Positions 42,547 to 51,990 of a stretch of 64,000 nt of DNA are shown piece by piece. The DNA lies in the NCBI GenBank assembly GCA_945861785.1, contig CAMAWD010000011.1, forward strand, positions 1 through 64,000. Direction: 5' to 3'. Each line of letters begins with the position of its first letter. The stretch's first letter is position 1. The notes under the pieces are model-generated. The model was given only the letters and a program-made list of their open reading frames with translations, made no database searches and was not told the DNA's origin. A program made the position numbers and the translations under genes. The stretch comes from Rhodoferax sp. OV413 (GTDB taxonomy: Bacteria; Pseudomonadota; Gammaproteobacteria; Burkholderiales; Burkholderiaceae_C).

Positions 42547-43473
42547 CTACCAATTCAGCCGGAGCCCGGCGCAAGGCCAGCGTGCCTTCACCAGCCTGCC
42601 GCGACCCGAACAGGTGATGAACGCGTCGCGCATGTCGTTGCCACCAAAACACAGGTTCGTCACGAACAACTCGTCCGGCACGTCGACATAGTCGATGCTT
42701 GCATCACGCGGGTCGACAATCGAGATGCCGCCGCGAAACAGCGTCGCGACGGCCACGCGGCCATCGGCCTGCAGCGCCAGGCTGTCGACCAACTGGTAGT
42801 CGGTCAATGTTGCCACCAGTCGGCCGGGCAGCAGGTCCTGCGGGGGTTTCAGCACGCCCGGCGATTCGATGTCGAATGCCCAGATCCTGCTTGTCAGCGA
42901 CTCGGCCACGTACACGACGCCCCCGTCAGGCGACAGGCCGATGCCGTTCGGCGTAACCATCGGGAACTTCGCTCGGACGATGCTGGTTCCGTCGGCCTTC
43001 GCATAGTAGATCGCGCCGTGGAACCGGTGGTCGTTCATCGTCTTGCCAAGATCGGTGAACCAGAAGCCGCCCTGCCGGTCGAAGACGATGTCGTTCGGTC
43101 CACGCAGCGGCACGCCGTCACACGACTCGTACAGCGTCTCGAACGCTCCGGTGGCCAGGTCCACACGCTGGATCGAGCCCCCTTTCCAGTCATCGGGCGC
43201 GCCGTGCGGGCTGAGGTAGCCGCCGGGCAGCTCGGCCCACTTGAAGCCACCGTTGTTGCAGACATAGGCCTTGCCGTCCGGGCCGATCGCCGCACCGTTC
43301 GGCCCACCACCGAGATGCGCGATCACGTCCGAACGACCGTCAGCCCCGACGCGCGTGAGCGTCTGGCGCCGGATCTCCACCAGCACGACAGACCCGTCGT
43401 CCATCGCGATCGGGCCTTCCGGGAATTGCAGCCCTGCAACCATGGTCTCGAATTTCAAGCTTTCTCCTGGCAT
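42547..43473 (-). CDS. SMP-30/gluconolactonase-family protein
   Basis: A 308-residue propeller protein paralogous to that at 38649. Shared metal-site motifs are VAGLQFPEGPIAM, CNNGGFKWAELPGG, RGPNDIVFDRQGGFWFTD, VTPNGIGLSPDGGVVYVAE and LVDSLALQADGRVAV. It is the last gene of the minus operon that encodes the LIV-type importer, 21 bases after LivF. This suggests the imported compound, or its first product, is a lactone or is converted to one. Confidence 0.88.
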   Translation of the reverse strand: MPGESLKFETMVAGLQFPEGPIAMDDGSVVLVEIRRQTLTRVGADGRSDVIAHLGGGPNGAAIGPDGKAYVCNNGGFKWAELPGGYLSPHGAPDDWKGGSIQRVDLATGAFETLYESCDGVPLRGPNDIVFDRQGGFWFTDLGKTMNDHRFHGAIYYAKADGTSIVRAKFPMVTPNGIGLSPDGGVVYVAESLTSRIWAFDIESPGVLKPPQDLLPGRLVATLTDYQLVDSLALQADGRVAVATLFRGGISIVDPRDASIDYVDVPDELFVTNLCFGGNDMRDAFITCSGRGRLVKARWPCAGLRLNW

Positions 43474-43494
43474 GTTCCTCCCCGATCCGGGCCG

Positions 43495-44199
43495 TCAGAG
43501 GGCCAGATGGCGCTTGGCGGATTCGCCAGCGGCGTCAAAGTCCTTCCAGTTGCCCTCGAACGCGATGCGGCCGGTGCTGAGGATATAGACGTAATCGGTG
43601 CAACGGCGCGAGAACCAGATGTTCTGCTCCGAAAGCAGCAGCGCGACGCCGTCCCGCTCGCACACCTTCCTGACATCGATGGCGAGTTGTTCGACGATCA
43701 ACGGCGCCAGCCCTTCGGTCGGCTCGTCGAGCAGCAGCAGTCGCGGGCGGGCCGCGATCGCACGCGCCACCGCCAGCATCTGCTGCTGTCCGCCGGAGAG
43801 CTGCCCCCCGAGGCGATCGGCAATCGGCCGCAGCATCGGGATATCCGCAATCACCTCGGCGGCCGGGATCGCCGGTCGTGCGGGACTCGCGGCATGGGCC
43901 GCCATGTCAATGTTCTCGGCGACAGTGAGGTGGGTGAAGATGCGGCGGTCCTCCGGCACCAGTGCCATCCCAAGGCGCGCCCGCCGGAACGCCGGCAGGT
44001 CATCCAGCGGTTTGCCGTCCCACGCCACCCGGCCGCTGATGCGGGGCTCGCCATTCATGATGCTCTTGAGCAGTGTCGTCTTGCCGGCCCCGTTGCGCCC
44101 GAGGACCGAGACGCGGGCACGCTCGGCAACCTTCAGGTTGATGCCATGCAGGATATGGCTGTCTCCATACCAGGCATGGAGCGCGGCAACCTCAAGCAT
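43495..44199 (-). CDS. livF: ABC importer ATPase LivF
   Basis: A 234-residue ATPase. It has Walker A LGRNGAGKTT, GMALVPEDRRIFTHLTVAEN, signature LSGGQQQMLAVARAI and Walker B LLLLDEPTEGLAP. It starts inside the end of LivG (8-base overlap). It completes a five-gene importer (LivK-H-M-G-F) transcribed from 48188 down. Confidence 0.93.
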   Translation of the reverse strand: MLEVAALHAWYGDSHILHGINLKVAERARVSVLGRNGAGKTTLLKSIMNGEPRISGRVAWDGKPLDDLPAFRRARLGMALVPEDRRIFTHLTVAENIDMAAHAASPARPAIPAAEVIADIPMLRPIADRLGGQLSGGQQQMLAVARAIAARPRLLLLDEPTEGLAPLIVEQLAIDVRKVCERDGVALLLSEQNIWFSRRCTDYVYILSTGRIAFEGNWKDFDAAGESAKRHLAL

Positions 44200-44962
44200 C
44201 GACCATCTCCTTGCCGAGGTAGACCTCGCGCACCAGCGGATTCACACGCACTTCGGCAGGCGTTCCCATGGCGATGACTTCGCCGTAGTTCATGACCATG
44301 ATGCGGTCGGCCAGCCCGAAGATCACGTCCATGTCGTGTTCCGTCATGACCACGGTGATGCCCTTGTCGCGGCGCAGGCGCAAGATCAGGTCGACGATGG
44401 CGAGCCGGTCGGCATGCGACATACCGGCGGTCGGCTCGTCGAGCATCAGCACGCGCGGCTGCTGCGCCAGCACCAGCGCGATCTCGAGGCGCTTCTTGTC
44501 GCCGTGCGACAGGAACCTGGCTTCGACCGGGCGCACATGCGCCAGCGACAGATCGGCCAACAGCTGCTCGGCTTCGTCGACCACGGCCGGCGCAGGGCGC
44601 CATGCGTACCACGGGCCGCAGGACCGGCCCGCCCCGCGCAGGCGCGCCTCCACGCTGCAGATGACGTTGGCCAGCACCGTCAGCCCCTGGAACACGCGCG
44701 CCACCTGGAACGTGCGCCCGAACCCGGCACGTGCACGCTGGTGCACCGCCATGCGCGTGATGTCCTGCCCGGCGAACCGCACGCTGCCGGAACTGCCGGG
44801 CACCTCGCCGGTGACCGCTTTGAACAACGTCGTCTTGCCGGCGCCATTGGGGCCGATCACCGCGAAGGATTCGCCGGACGCCACCTCCAGGCTCACGCCC
44901 TTGATGACTTCGAGCGCTCCGTAACACACGCGCAGATTTTCGATCTGGAGCAACGGGTTCAC
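44192..44962 (-). CDS. livG: ABC importer ATPase LivG
   Basis: A 256-residue ATPase starting at GTG (44960-44962) in a GTGA overlap with the LivM stop. It has Walker A GPNGAGKTT, GFGRTFQVARVFQGLTV, Walker B VLMLDEPTAGMS and the LivG-type tail NPLVREVYLG. As in many LivG proteins the signature is atypical (LSHGDKKRLEIALVLA). The frame is open upstream, but that sequence is antisense-like to LivM. Confidence 0.93.
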   Translation of the reverse strand: MNPLLQIENLRVCYGALEVIKGVSLEVASGESFAVIGPNGAGKTTLFKAVTGEVPGSSGSVRFAGQDITRMAVHQRARAGFGRTFQVARVFQGLTVLANVICSVEARLRGAGRSCGPWYAWRPAPAVVDEAEQLLADLSLAHVRPVEARFLSHGDKKRLEIALVLAQQPRVLMLDEPTAGMSHADRLAIVDLILRLRRDKGITVVMTEHDMDVIFGLADRIMVMNYGEVIAMGTPAEVRVNPLVREVYLGKEMVDA

Positions 44963-45978
44963 GGGCCGCCTCCTGCGCCGCGCGCCGCAAGCCGCGCACG
45001 CAGCTTGCGGTACATACCGACCACGCCACTGGGCGCCACGAGGATGATCACGATCAACAGCCCGCCGACGATCACCTCGTACAGCCCGGCGTAGGTGCGG
45101 GTGTAGTAGCCGATGGCAGCAAACACGGTGGCACCAATCGCCGGCCCCCAGAACGAGCCGACCCCGCCCAACAGCGTGAACAGCATCGGTTGCAGCGACT
45201 GCAGCCAATGCACCTCCTCCAGCGTCACAACGCGGGTCCAGGGCGCATACAGGGCGCCGGAGAACGCGGCCACGGCGCCCGATATCACGAACGCCAGGAT
45301 GCGGTAGCGCGCCACGTTGGTTCCCAGGAAGGCGGCGCGCTCCGCGTCCTCCCGGATGACCTGGAATATCCGGCCGTAGCGGCTGTGCAGCAGCCACCAC
45401 AGGCCGGCCGTGGCCAGTGCAATGGTGACGACCAGGAACCAGTAGTACGCCTGTGACGAGCTCAGGTCCAGCAGCGCAAAACCAAGGTCGATTCTGGGGC
45501 GCGGAATGTTGGACAGGCCGTCCTCGGCGCCGAGCACCTTGGAGTAGCTGATCACCAGGCGCAGGATCTCGGACAGCGCCACCGTCAGCACCGCCAGAAA
45601 GATACCGGACAGCCGGCGCAGCGCCACGATGCCGATCACCCAGGCGGCCGCGCCGCCAATCAGCGCCCCCAGCACAAGCATCAGCGGGAACGGCAGCGCG
45701 ATCTGGTAGCGCAGCAGCGCGCCCGTGGCATAGGCACCCATGGCGAAGAACCCCGCATGGCCGAATGACGCCAGCCCCGCGTAGCCGAACAGGATGTTCC
45801 AGGACATCGCGAACAGCGCCTGGATCAGCACCAGCCCGATGATGAACTCGAGGCCGGGGTTGGCCCACAGCGGCACGCTGGCGACCACGGCCAGTGCGAC
45901 CGCGCCGAGCACCAGCGGCGTGCGCGCCGACACAGCCTTGCCGGGGGTGGACCGGGATTCGGCGCCGGCCGGCTTCAT
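44959..45978 (-). CDS. livM: ABC importer permease LivM
   Basis: A 339-residue membrane protein starting at the ATG at 45976-45978 (MKPAGAESRSTPGKAVSART). It has about nine hydrophobic segments and the LivM marks SWNILFGYAGLASFGHAGFFAMGAY, IREDAERAAFLGTNVARYRI and GGVGSFWGPAIGATVF. It overlaps LivH upstream by 4 bases (ATGA) and LivG downstream. Confidence 0.93.
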   Translation of the reverse strand: MKPAGAESRSTPGKAVSARTPLVLGAVALAVVASVPLWANPGLEFIIGLVLIQALFAMSWNILFGYAGLASFGHAGFFAMGAYATGALLRYQIALPFPLMLVLGALIGGAAAWVIGIVALRRLSGIFLAVLTVALSEILRLVISYSKVLGAEDGLSNIPRPRIDLGFALLDLSSSQAYYWFLVVTIALATAGLWWLLHSRYGRIFQVIREDAERAAFLGTNVARYRILAFVISGAVAAFSGALYAPWTRVVTLEEVHWLQSLQPMLFTLLGGVGSFWGPAIGATVFAAIGYYTRTYAGLYEVIVGGLLIVIILVAPSGVVGMYRKLRARLAARGAGGGP

Positions 45979-46862
45979 GCGTGCGCGCCCTTGGGCGGAA
46001 CTATGCCATTGGGCCACCAGATCAGGAAGGTGGTCAGCGCGACGTAGATCGCCAGGCCCGGCACGTTCGGCAGCACCACGTTGCCCAGGTTCTGCACTAC
46101 GCCGAGCAGCAGCGAAGCGGCAAAGGCGCCGCGCACGCTGCCCAGCCCGCCGATGATCACGGCAAAAAACGCCAGCAGCAGGTACGAGCCGCCGACGGTG
46201 AGGTCGACGGTCTGTAGCGGCACCAGTAGCCCGCCGGCAAACCCGGCCAGCGCAAAACTCGCCACGACGCTGATGCGCAGCAGCGCCGGGACGTTCACCC
46301 CCAGCATGGCCGACATCCACGGATCACTCGCCACCGCCTGCATCAACTTGCCGACGCGCGTGCGATGGATCGCGAAGTCGAGCAGCAAGAACACCACCGC
46401 TCCGGCGGCGATGACAAACATGGAAAACCTGGTGATGAACAGACGACCGATCTGCACCGCGCCCTGTAGCTCGGGCGGCGGATCGACGGTGTGCACCTCG
46501 CCGCCCCAGAGCAGGCGCACTCCGCCCTCGATGCACAGCAACAGCGCGAAGGTGCCGATCAGCACATAGTGGTAGTCGACATTGCGCAGCCGCTGCAGCA
46601 ACAGGCGGTCGGTCAGGTAGCCCAGTGCGCTCACCACCACACCGGCCGCCAACGCCCCGAGCAGGTAGCTGCCCATGGACTCGGGGTGCCTGCCGATGAT
46701 GCCGAAGGCAACGTACACGCCGATCATGAAGAAATGGCCGTGCGCCATGTTGAGGATCTTCAGGATGCCGAAGATCCAGGTCAGCCCGGCGGCCACGAGA
46801 AAGATCGCCATGCCGGTGGCGATACCGTTGTAGGCCGCGAACAGCCACTCGAATAAATGCAT
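45975..46862 (-). CDS. livH: ABC importer permease LivH
   Basis: A 295-residue membrane protein. Its LivH marks are GIATGMAIFLVAAGLTWIFG, LNMAHGHFFMIGVY, RTRVGKLMQAVASDPWMSAM and GGLGSVRGAFAASLLLG. It pairs with LivM to form the channel. A 69-base gap separates it from the binding-protein gene. Confidence 0.93.
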   Translation of the reverse strand: MHLFEWLFAAYNGIATGMAIFLVAAGLTWIFGILKILNMAHGHFFMIGVYVAFGIIGRHPESMGSYLLGALAAGVVVSALGYLTDRLLLQRLRNVDYHYVLIGTFALLLCIEGGVRLLWGGEVHTVDPPPELQGAVQIGRLFITRFSMFVIAAGAVVFLLLDFAIHRTRVGKLMQAVASDPWMSAMLGVNVPALLRISVVASFALAGFAGGLLVPLQTVDLTVGGSYLLLAFFAVIIGGLGSVRGAFAASLLLGVVQNLGNVVLPNVPGLAIYVALTTFLIWWPNGIVPPKGAHA

Positions 46863-46931
46863 CTGGAACCGCGCGCGGCGCCCGCTGATGCCGCGAACTG
46901 GGGGGTGTCGGTGGAGAGGGAGGCTGCGCGC

Positions 46932-48188
46932 TTACTGGATGTACTCTTTGCCAGGCGAGGGTGTCTCGATGACGCTGATCTCCGGCACCGTGCGAACTTC
47001 CTTGAGCGTGATGAAGGGTTCGGTTTCCACCCGGTTGTAGTTGCCGACGAACAGCGTTGCCATGCCGGCGTGGTCGGCTTTGCGCACTGTGTAGGGTCCG
47101 ATCTCGGATTCAAAACTGATGTCTTCCAGGGCCGCGATGACCGACGGCACGTCGGTCGTCTTGGCCTTCTTGATGCCCTCCAGCAGTCCCCGCAAACCGA
47201 TCGAGCCGCGCAGCACATGCCCGTTGGGGAAACGCTTGCCCGTCGTGACCGCGTAGTCGGCCAGCATTTGCTGCGAGATTTTGTTGCTCTTGACCGGCTC
47301 GCGCTCATAGGGCCAGAACACCGGCGACCAGACGTTGTTCGGCATGTCCTTGCCCAGCGCGATCAGGGCGACGTCTCCGCTGGTCTCGCCCATCACCTTG
47401 AGCTTCTTGTCGAGCCCGACGGCGCGCGCCTGCTGAAAGAAGCTGATCCCCGGCGCGCCCGGCATGCCGATGAACAGTCCCTCGATGTCTGAATTCATCA
47501 GCGAATTGATCTGCGGGCGGAAGTCCATCTGCGTGCCGCTCACCACGACCGGCTTGGCCACGTCGAATTCCTTGCTGGCGCGCTTCGGGTGATACTGCCT
47601 GACGGTGTTGCTGAAAACGCGCGCCGCGTCGTGCCCGAAGGCGTAGTCGGGTGTGATGGCACCCCACTTGAGCACGTTCGGATAACGCTCCGCCAGTGCA
47701 CGCCCCTGCGCGCCAAACAGCGAATACGCATTCGGGTTGAAGCGGAACACGTTGCGGTTGAACGCCTCGTGCGTGATCGCCATCCCGGGCGTGCTGCAGA
47801 TGTACAACAGCTTCAGTTCCTGCACCAGCCCGCAATAGGCGATAGCCACGGTGGAGGCGCCACCGCCGGCCAGGAACTCGATGCCAGACCCGGCGAATTC
47901 GCGGGCGATGGCCGTGCCTGCCGCCGCCTGCGCGCGGTCGTCTCGCACCACCAGTTCCACCTGCCGGCCGAGCACACCGCCGGAGCGGTTGTAGGCCGCC
48001 ACCACCAGCCGCTGCCCGATGACGTTGGCCTCGCCGAAGACGGCATTCGGGCCGGACAAGGCATTGGTGATGCCGATGCGAATCGGCCCGGCCTGGGCAA
48101 GGGCCAATGACGGCAGGCCGACGCTGGCGGCACCTGCCAGCGCGCCGGCACCCTTGAGCAGCGAACGTCTGCCGAAAACTGTTTTCAT
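46932..48188 (-). CDS. ABC importer substrate-binding protein (LivK type), Tat-type signal
   Basis: A 418-residue binding protein of the type-I periplasmic fold (IRIGITNALSGPNAVFGEAN). The N-terminus MKTVFGRRSLLKGAGALAG has an RRxLLK pattern, so it probably leaves by the Tat pathway, which is unusual among LivK proteins but not rare in this subgroup. It is the first gene of the importer operon. Ligand identity is not evident. The neighbouring lactonase, cyclase and amidohydrolase genes favour an organic acid or amide. Confidence 0.9.
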   Translation of the reverse strand: MKTVFGRRSLLKGAGALAGAASVGLPSLALAQAGPIRIGITNALSGPNAVFGEANVIGQRLVVAAYNRSGGVLGRQVELVVRDDRAQAAAGTAIAREFAGSGIEFLAGGGASTVAIAYCGLVQELKLLYICSTPGMAITHEAFNRNVFRFNPNAYSLFGAQGRALAERYPNVLKWGAITPDYAFGHDAARVFSNTVRQYHPKRASKEFDVAKPVVVSGTQMDFRPQINSLMNSDIEGLFIGMPGAPGISFFQQARAVGLDKKLKVMGETSGDVALIALGKDMPNNVWSPVFWPYEREPVKSNKISQQMLADYAVTTGKRFPNGHVLRGSIGLRGLLEGIKKAKTTDVPSVIAALEDISFESEIGPYTVRKADHAGMATLFVGNYNRVETEPFITLKEVRTVPEISVIETPSPGKEYIQ

Positions 48189-48385
48189 GTCTCGATCCTT
48201 TATCTATGCGCCGCGAGCGCAGGTTTGGGGCAACGAATCGACCTCGGAGTCGGCTGCCTCCACAGCGCAAGCGACTATACGATGACCGGCCCAACCGAAC
48301 GCATAGTGATTTGTGATACCCCGCCATATCTGCAACCGGGTAGGCTCTGCACCCTTGGCGCGCCAGTGCCGGGCACCACCAGATG

Positions 48386-48522
48386 CTGGAACCGGCCACA
48401 TGGTCCAGCGCCTGCGCCTGCTGCACGCGGTGGGCGCGGCTGCCGATCACCAGCGCCAGTTCGGCCTCGTAGTCGAGCTTGACACTGCCAGGATAAAGGG
48501 GGTTGTCGGCCGGTACCGACAT
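48386..48522 (-). pseudogene. Fumarylacetoacetate hydrolase-family fragment
   Basis: Within the 440-bp gap between the LivK gene and the cyclase gene, the minus strand reads NPLYPGSVKLDYEAELALVI, then GSRAHRVQQAQALDHVAG. This is the conserved metal-site segment (LDYExELAxVIG) of the FAH superfamily. It starts at an ATG (48520-48522), but the flanking N-terminal and C-terminal parts of the enzyme are missing. The rest of the gap (48189-48385 and 48523-48628) shows only promoter-like DNA and no gene. Confidence 0.6.
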
Positions 48523-48628
48523 GGCTATAGTGAATTCCCCTTTGTCCGACCAGCACCATGACCTATCTCCCTGTTCGCCGATCCAGCCCCGCCCTTCCCG
48601 CTTACCTGCGCCGCTTCAAAGGCCTGCA

Positions 48629-49606
48629 ATGACGCGGCGCTGGCGGCATCGCCCTGAAGGGTCGAATTGGGGCGAATTTGGCGACGATGATCGGCTGGGC
48701 CGGCTGAACCTGATCACACCGGCGCAGCGGCGGGCCGCACTTGCGCAGGCGCGCGAGGGCGAGGTGTTCTGCCTGTCGCTGCCACTCGACGTCGGGCCGG
48801 GACTCAACAAGAGCCGACTTGCGCCACGACTGGCCGCTGTGTCACTGGGCGACAAGCCCAAGTTCAATCTTTGCGCCTGCGAGATCCACCCCGGCCTGAC
48901 CGACGTGATCAACGACGACTGGGTGACGATGTTCACGCAATACTCGACCCAGTGGGATGCCTTGTGCCACGCCGGTTCGATGTTCGACGCCGATGGCGAC
49001 GGCGTGCCGGAAGTGCGTTTCTACAACGGCTTTGCGGGCGCAAAGACGGTTGGCTCGTCCGAACTCGGCCTGGAGCACATGGCGGCTAGTTGCGTGCAGG
49101 GCCGCGGCGTGATGCTCGACTTGCGCCGGCACTTCGGTGATGGACGCACGGTCGTGGGTTATGACGCGTTGATGCGTGTGCTGGATGCCGACCAGGTCGA
49201 CGTGGCCACGGGGGACATGGTGTGCCTGCACACCGGCTTTGCGGACCGTCTTCTGCGCGGCATGCGCGACGGCGCCGAACTTGAAGCCACCGGCGCCGTG
49301 CTGGACGGCTTTGATACCAGGCTGCTGCAGTGGATCACCGACAGCGGCATGTCGGTCCTGATCGCCGACAACGTGGCGGTGGAGGCGCGCGCCGGCACAA
49401 TGCCGCAGGGATACGTCGGCCCGATGATGCCGCTGCATGAGCACTGCCTGTTCAAGCTCGGCCTGCACCTTGGTGAGTTGTGGCACCTGACACCACTGTC
49501 CGGCTGGCTGCAGGCGCACGGCCGGCACCATTTTCTGCTGACGGCGCCACCGCTGCGCCTGCCCGGCGCGGTGGGTTCGCCCGCGAGTCCGGTGGCCACG
49601 GTATAG
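48629..49606 (+). CDS. Cyclase-family hydrolase (kynurenine-formamidase-like)
   Basis: A 325-residue protein starting at the ATG at 48629 (MTRRWRHRPEGSNWGEFGDD). It belongs to the cyclase family. The metal motif usually written HxGTHxDxxxH appears here as TQYSTQWDALCHAGSMFD, keeping the Asp and His but with Gln and Ser replacing the first residues, a known subgroup variation. VLIADNVAVEARAGT and PLHEHCLFKLGLHLGELWHL complete the fold. It likely hydrolyses an amide or a lactone-like ring. It lies alone on the plus strand. Confidence 0.82.
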   Translation: MTRRWRHRPEGSNWGEFGDDDRLGRLNLITPAQRRAALAQAREGEVFCLSLPLDVGPGLNKSRLAPRLAAVSLGDKPKFNLCACEIHPGLTDVINDDWVTMFTQYSTQWDALCHAGSMFDADGDGVPEVRFYNGFAGAKTVGSSELGLEHMAASCVQGRGVMLDLRRHFGDGRTVVGYDALMRVLDADQVDVATGDMVCLHTGFADRLLRGMRDGAELEATGAVLDGFDTRLLQWITDSGMSVLIADNVAVEARAGTMPQGYVGPMMPLHEHCLFKLGLHLGELWHLTPLSGWLQAHGRHHFLLTAPPLRLPGAVGSPASPVATV

Positions 49607-49622
49607 CGGCCCCTACCGGGGC
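49604..49622. terminator. Small stem-loop between convergent genes
   Basis: GCCCC-TACC-GGGGC (49609-49622) spans the 6-bp gap between the cyclase stop and the dehydrogenase stop. It has a 5-bp stem and no T-run on either side, so it is at best a weak bidirectional terminator. Confidence 0.3.
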
Positions 49623-50800
49623 GGATCACCCAGCAAGGTCTTGGCGATGATGCCCAGCTGGATTTCCTGGGCGCCACCGAAGATCGTGGCCGCGCGGCTG
49701 TTCAGGAAGTCGGGCAGCAATGCGTGCTCGGCCGCCTCGATGCCAGGCTCTTCCCCCGCGCCGTGCCAGCGCAGGCTGTGCGGGCCCAACACCTCGAGGC
49801 CGAGTTCCGCGATGGCCTGGCGCATCCGGCTGGCCCGCAGCTTGAGTACCGAGGACAACGGGCCGGGAGTCCGGCCGGGCTCCAGAAGGGCAAAGGTCTT
49901 GAGCTCCAGCATCTCGAAGGTGTCGAGGTCAGCCAGCACGTTGCCGAAGCGCCGGTACAGGAGGCCGTCGAGGACCGTCCCCTGCGCTTGCAGGCTCCGC
50001 ATCACGTCGCCCACGCGTTTGAGCTGGGAACGCAGGCGCGGGCTGAAGATGCCGGCGCCGCGTTCGAACTCGAGCAGGTAGCGCGCGCACTCCCAGCCCG
50101 TGTTCTCCTCGCCCACGCGGTTGGCCTGCGGAACACGCACCTGGTCGAAGAAGACCTCGTTGAGATCGTGGTCGCCGCCGATCGTGCGGATCGGCCGCAC
50201 CGTGACGCCCGGGCTGTGCATGTCGATGAGCAGGAACGTGATGCCGTCCTGGCGCCTGCCCTCGCTGCTGGTTCGCACCAGCGCGAACATGCAGTTGGCA
50301 TGGTGCGCGTGCGTGGTCCAGATCTTGGAGCCGTCGAGGACATAGTCCGCGCCCTGCGGCACCGCGCGCAGCTTGAGCGCCGCCAGATCCGAGCCGGCCC
50401 CGGATTCGGAGAAGCCCTGGCACCAGTAGTCTTCACCGGCCAGGATGCGCGGCAGGTAGTGCTGCTTCTGTGCCTCGGTGCCGTAGCGCAGCAGGACCGG
50501 GCCGACCAGGCGCACGCCCATGGGATGCACCAGGGGCGCACCCGCCAGCGCACATTCGGTCTCGAAGATGAAACGCCGCACTGGCTTCCAGCCGGTGCCA
50601 CCCCATTCGACAGGCCAGAGCGGCACCAGCCAGCCGCGGCGGTGCAGGATCTTCTGCCAGGCGCCCGAGATCTCCGGCTCGGGGTAGATGGCGGCATTCA
50701 GGTATTGGCCGCGCTGCAGCGCCGGGGTCAGCTCGGCTGCGAGAAACGCGCGCACCTCCTCGCGAAAGGCCGCATCGTCGGGGTCCAGGAGCAGGTTCAT
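49613..50800 (-). CDS. Acyl-CoA dehydrogenase, large-subunit type
   Basis: A 395-residue acyl-CoA dehydrogenase (MNLLLDPDDAAFREEVRAFL). It has GWLVPLWPVEWGGTGW, the loop CQGFSESGAGSDLAALKLRA, KIWTTHAHHANCMFALVRT and, near the end, AATIFGGAQEIQLGIIAKTLLG. Its start overlaps the stop of the smaller dehydrogenase gene (ATGA at 50797-50800). It is the last gene of the long minus operon reaching up to 60847. Confidence 0.88.
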   Translation of the reverse strand: MNLLLDPDDAAFREEVRAFLAAELTPALQRGQYLNAAIYPEPEISGAWQKILHRRGWLVPLWPVEWGGTGWKPVRRFIFETECALAGAPLVHPMGVRLVGPVLLRYGTEAQKQHYLPRILAGEDYWCQGFSESGAGSDLAALKLRAVPQGADYVLDGSKIWTTHAHHANCMFALVRTSSEGRRQDGITFLLIDMHSPGVTVRPIRTIGGDHDLNEVFFDQVRVPQANRVGEENTGWECARYLLEFERGAGIFSPRLRSQLKRVGDVMRSLQAQGTVLDGLLYRRFGNVLADLDTFEMLELKTFALLEPGRTPGPLSSVLKLRASRMRQAIAELGLEVLGPHSLRWHGAGEEPGIEAAEHALLPDFLNSRAATIFGGAQEIQLGIIAKTLLGDPPR

Positions 50801-51990
50801 GGTGCGGATTCCCTACGCGGGCCGGTCGCCGGCAGCGTGCTGCTTTGGCGCCAGGCATCGCCGCCGAGCCGCCCTTCGGCAAAGGCCTGCGCATGCCAGT
50901 CGGTGGCACCGTGCTGCTGTGTGAAAGCCATGAGCCGGCGGAAATAACTCGCGATGGCCAGTTCCTGGGTCACACCCATCGCGCCATGCAGTTGCACTGC
51001 CTGCTGGGCGACGAAACGGGCAGCGCGGCCCACCTTGGCCTTGGCCATCGAGGCCAGCCCAGTGGCATCGCCGTCGCCGCGATCCAGGCACAGTGCCGCC
51101 AGTTCGCAAGCTGCCAGCGACTCTTCGCAACACACTGCCATTTCAGCCAGGCGGTGCTCGACGACCTGGAACTGGATCAGGGGCCGGCCGAACTGGGCGC
51201 GCTGGCGCGCATGGGCCACTGTCATCTCGAGGGCCGCCGTCATCGCGCCCACGGCCTCCCAGCACAGCGCCACCACGGCCCGACCGCATGTATCGCGCAA
51301 TCGCGCGGGCGCTCCGCCATCGAGCTGATCGCGATCGTCCACGGTCACTCCCTCCAGCCGCAGGTCCGCCGCATGGGCTCCGTCGGCGCAGCGCGCCACC
51401 TCGATGGACAGACCGCTCGCGCCGGGGCGCACCAGGAAAACCCGCTCGCGTGGCGCCGTGGCGCCCGAGGCCGCTTGCGTGGCGGTGACGAGCACGGCGT
51501 CGGCCCCCGGCACTCCGCGCGCCAGCAGCTTGGTGCCGCGCAACTCCCACTGCCCGCCCTTGCGCACTGCGGTCGTTGTTGCGCGCGCCCAGGGATCGCG
51601 CTGGCCAGGTTCCTCATGCGCCAGCGCGAGACGCAGCCGCCCGTCCATCAGTCCAGGCAACCAGGCCTGCGCCTGCGCAGGGCTGCCAAGCTCGGCCACC
51701 ACATTGCCGGCGAGAACGGCACAGGCCAGATAGGGCTCGACCACCAGATGCCGGCCAAAGGCGCGCATCAGCAAGCCGGTCTCCAGTACGCCGCCGCCCA
51801 GCCCACCCACGGCCTGTGGCAGGGGCAACGCCAACCAGCCCATGGCCGCGAACTGCGCCCAAAGCTCCGCGCGGCAGCCGTTGGAAGCGTCCAGACTGCG
51901 TCGGCGCTGCACAAAATCATATTCGCCGTCCAGCAGCGAACGGACGCTGGCATCGATCAGGCTTTGCTCTTCGGTCAGGCTTAGCTGCAT
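50797..51990 (-). CDS. Acyl-CoA dehydrogenase, small-subunit type
   Basis: A 397-residue protein starting at the ATG at 51988-51990 (MQLSLTEEQSLIDASVRSLL). It has FGRPLIQFQVVEHRLAEM, QAVQLHGAMGVTQELAIASY and a beta-domain weaker than in its partner. It pairs with the downstream gene in the large/small pattern seen three times in this window. Its start lies inside the crotonase stub (51981-52136), so it is probably translated by coupling from it. Confidence 0.85.
   Translation of the reverse strand: MQLSLTEEQSLIDASVRSLLDGEYDFVQRRRSLDASNGCRAELWAQFAAMGWLALPLPQAVGGLGGGVLETGLLMRAFGRHLVVEPYLACAVLAGNVVAELGSPAQAQAWLPGLMDGRLRLALAHEEPGQRDPWARATTTAVRKGGQWELRGTKLLARGVPGADAVLVTATQAASGATAPRERVFLVRPGASGLSIEVARCADGAHAADLRLEGVTVDDRDQLDGGAPARLRDTCGRAVVALCWEAVGAMTAALEMTVAHARQRAQFGRPLIQFQVVEHRLAEMAVCCEESLAACELAALCLDRGDGDATGLASMAKAKVGRAARFVAQQAVQLHGAMGVTQELAIASYFRRLMAFTQQHGATDWHAQAFAEGRLGGDAWRQSSTLPATGPRRESAP

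Noticed and set aside
48275-48559. 94-residue minus-strand frame in the gap before the cyclase gene
   Set aside because: Lies out of frame with the FAH fragment and has no family match.
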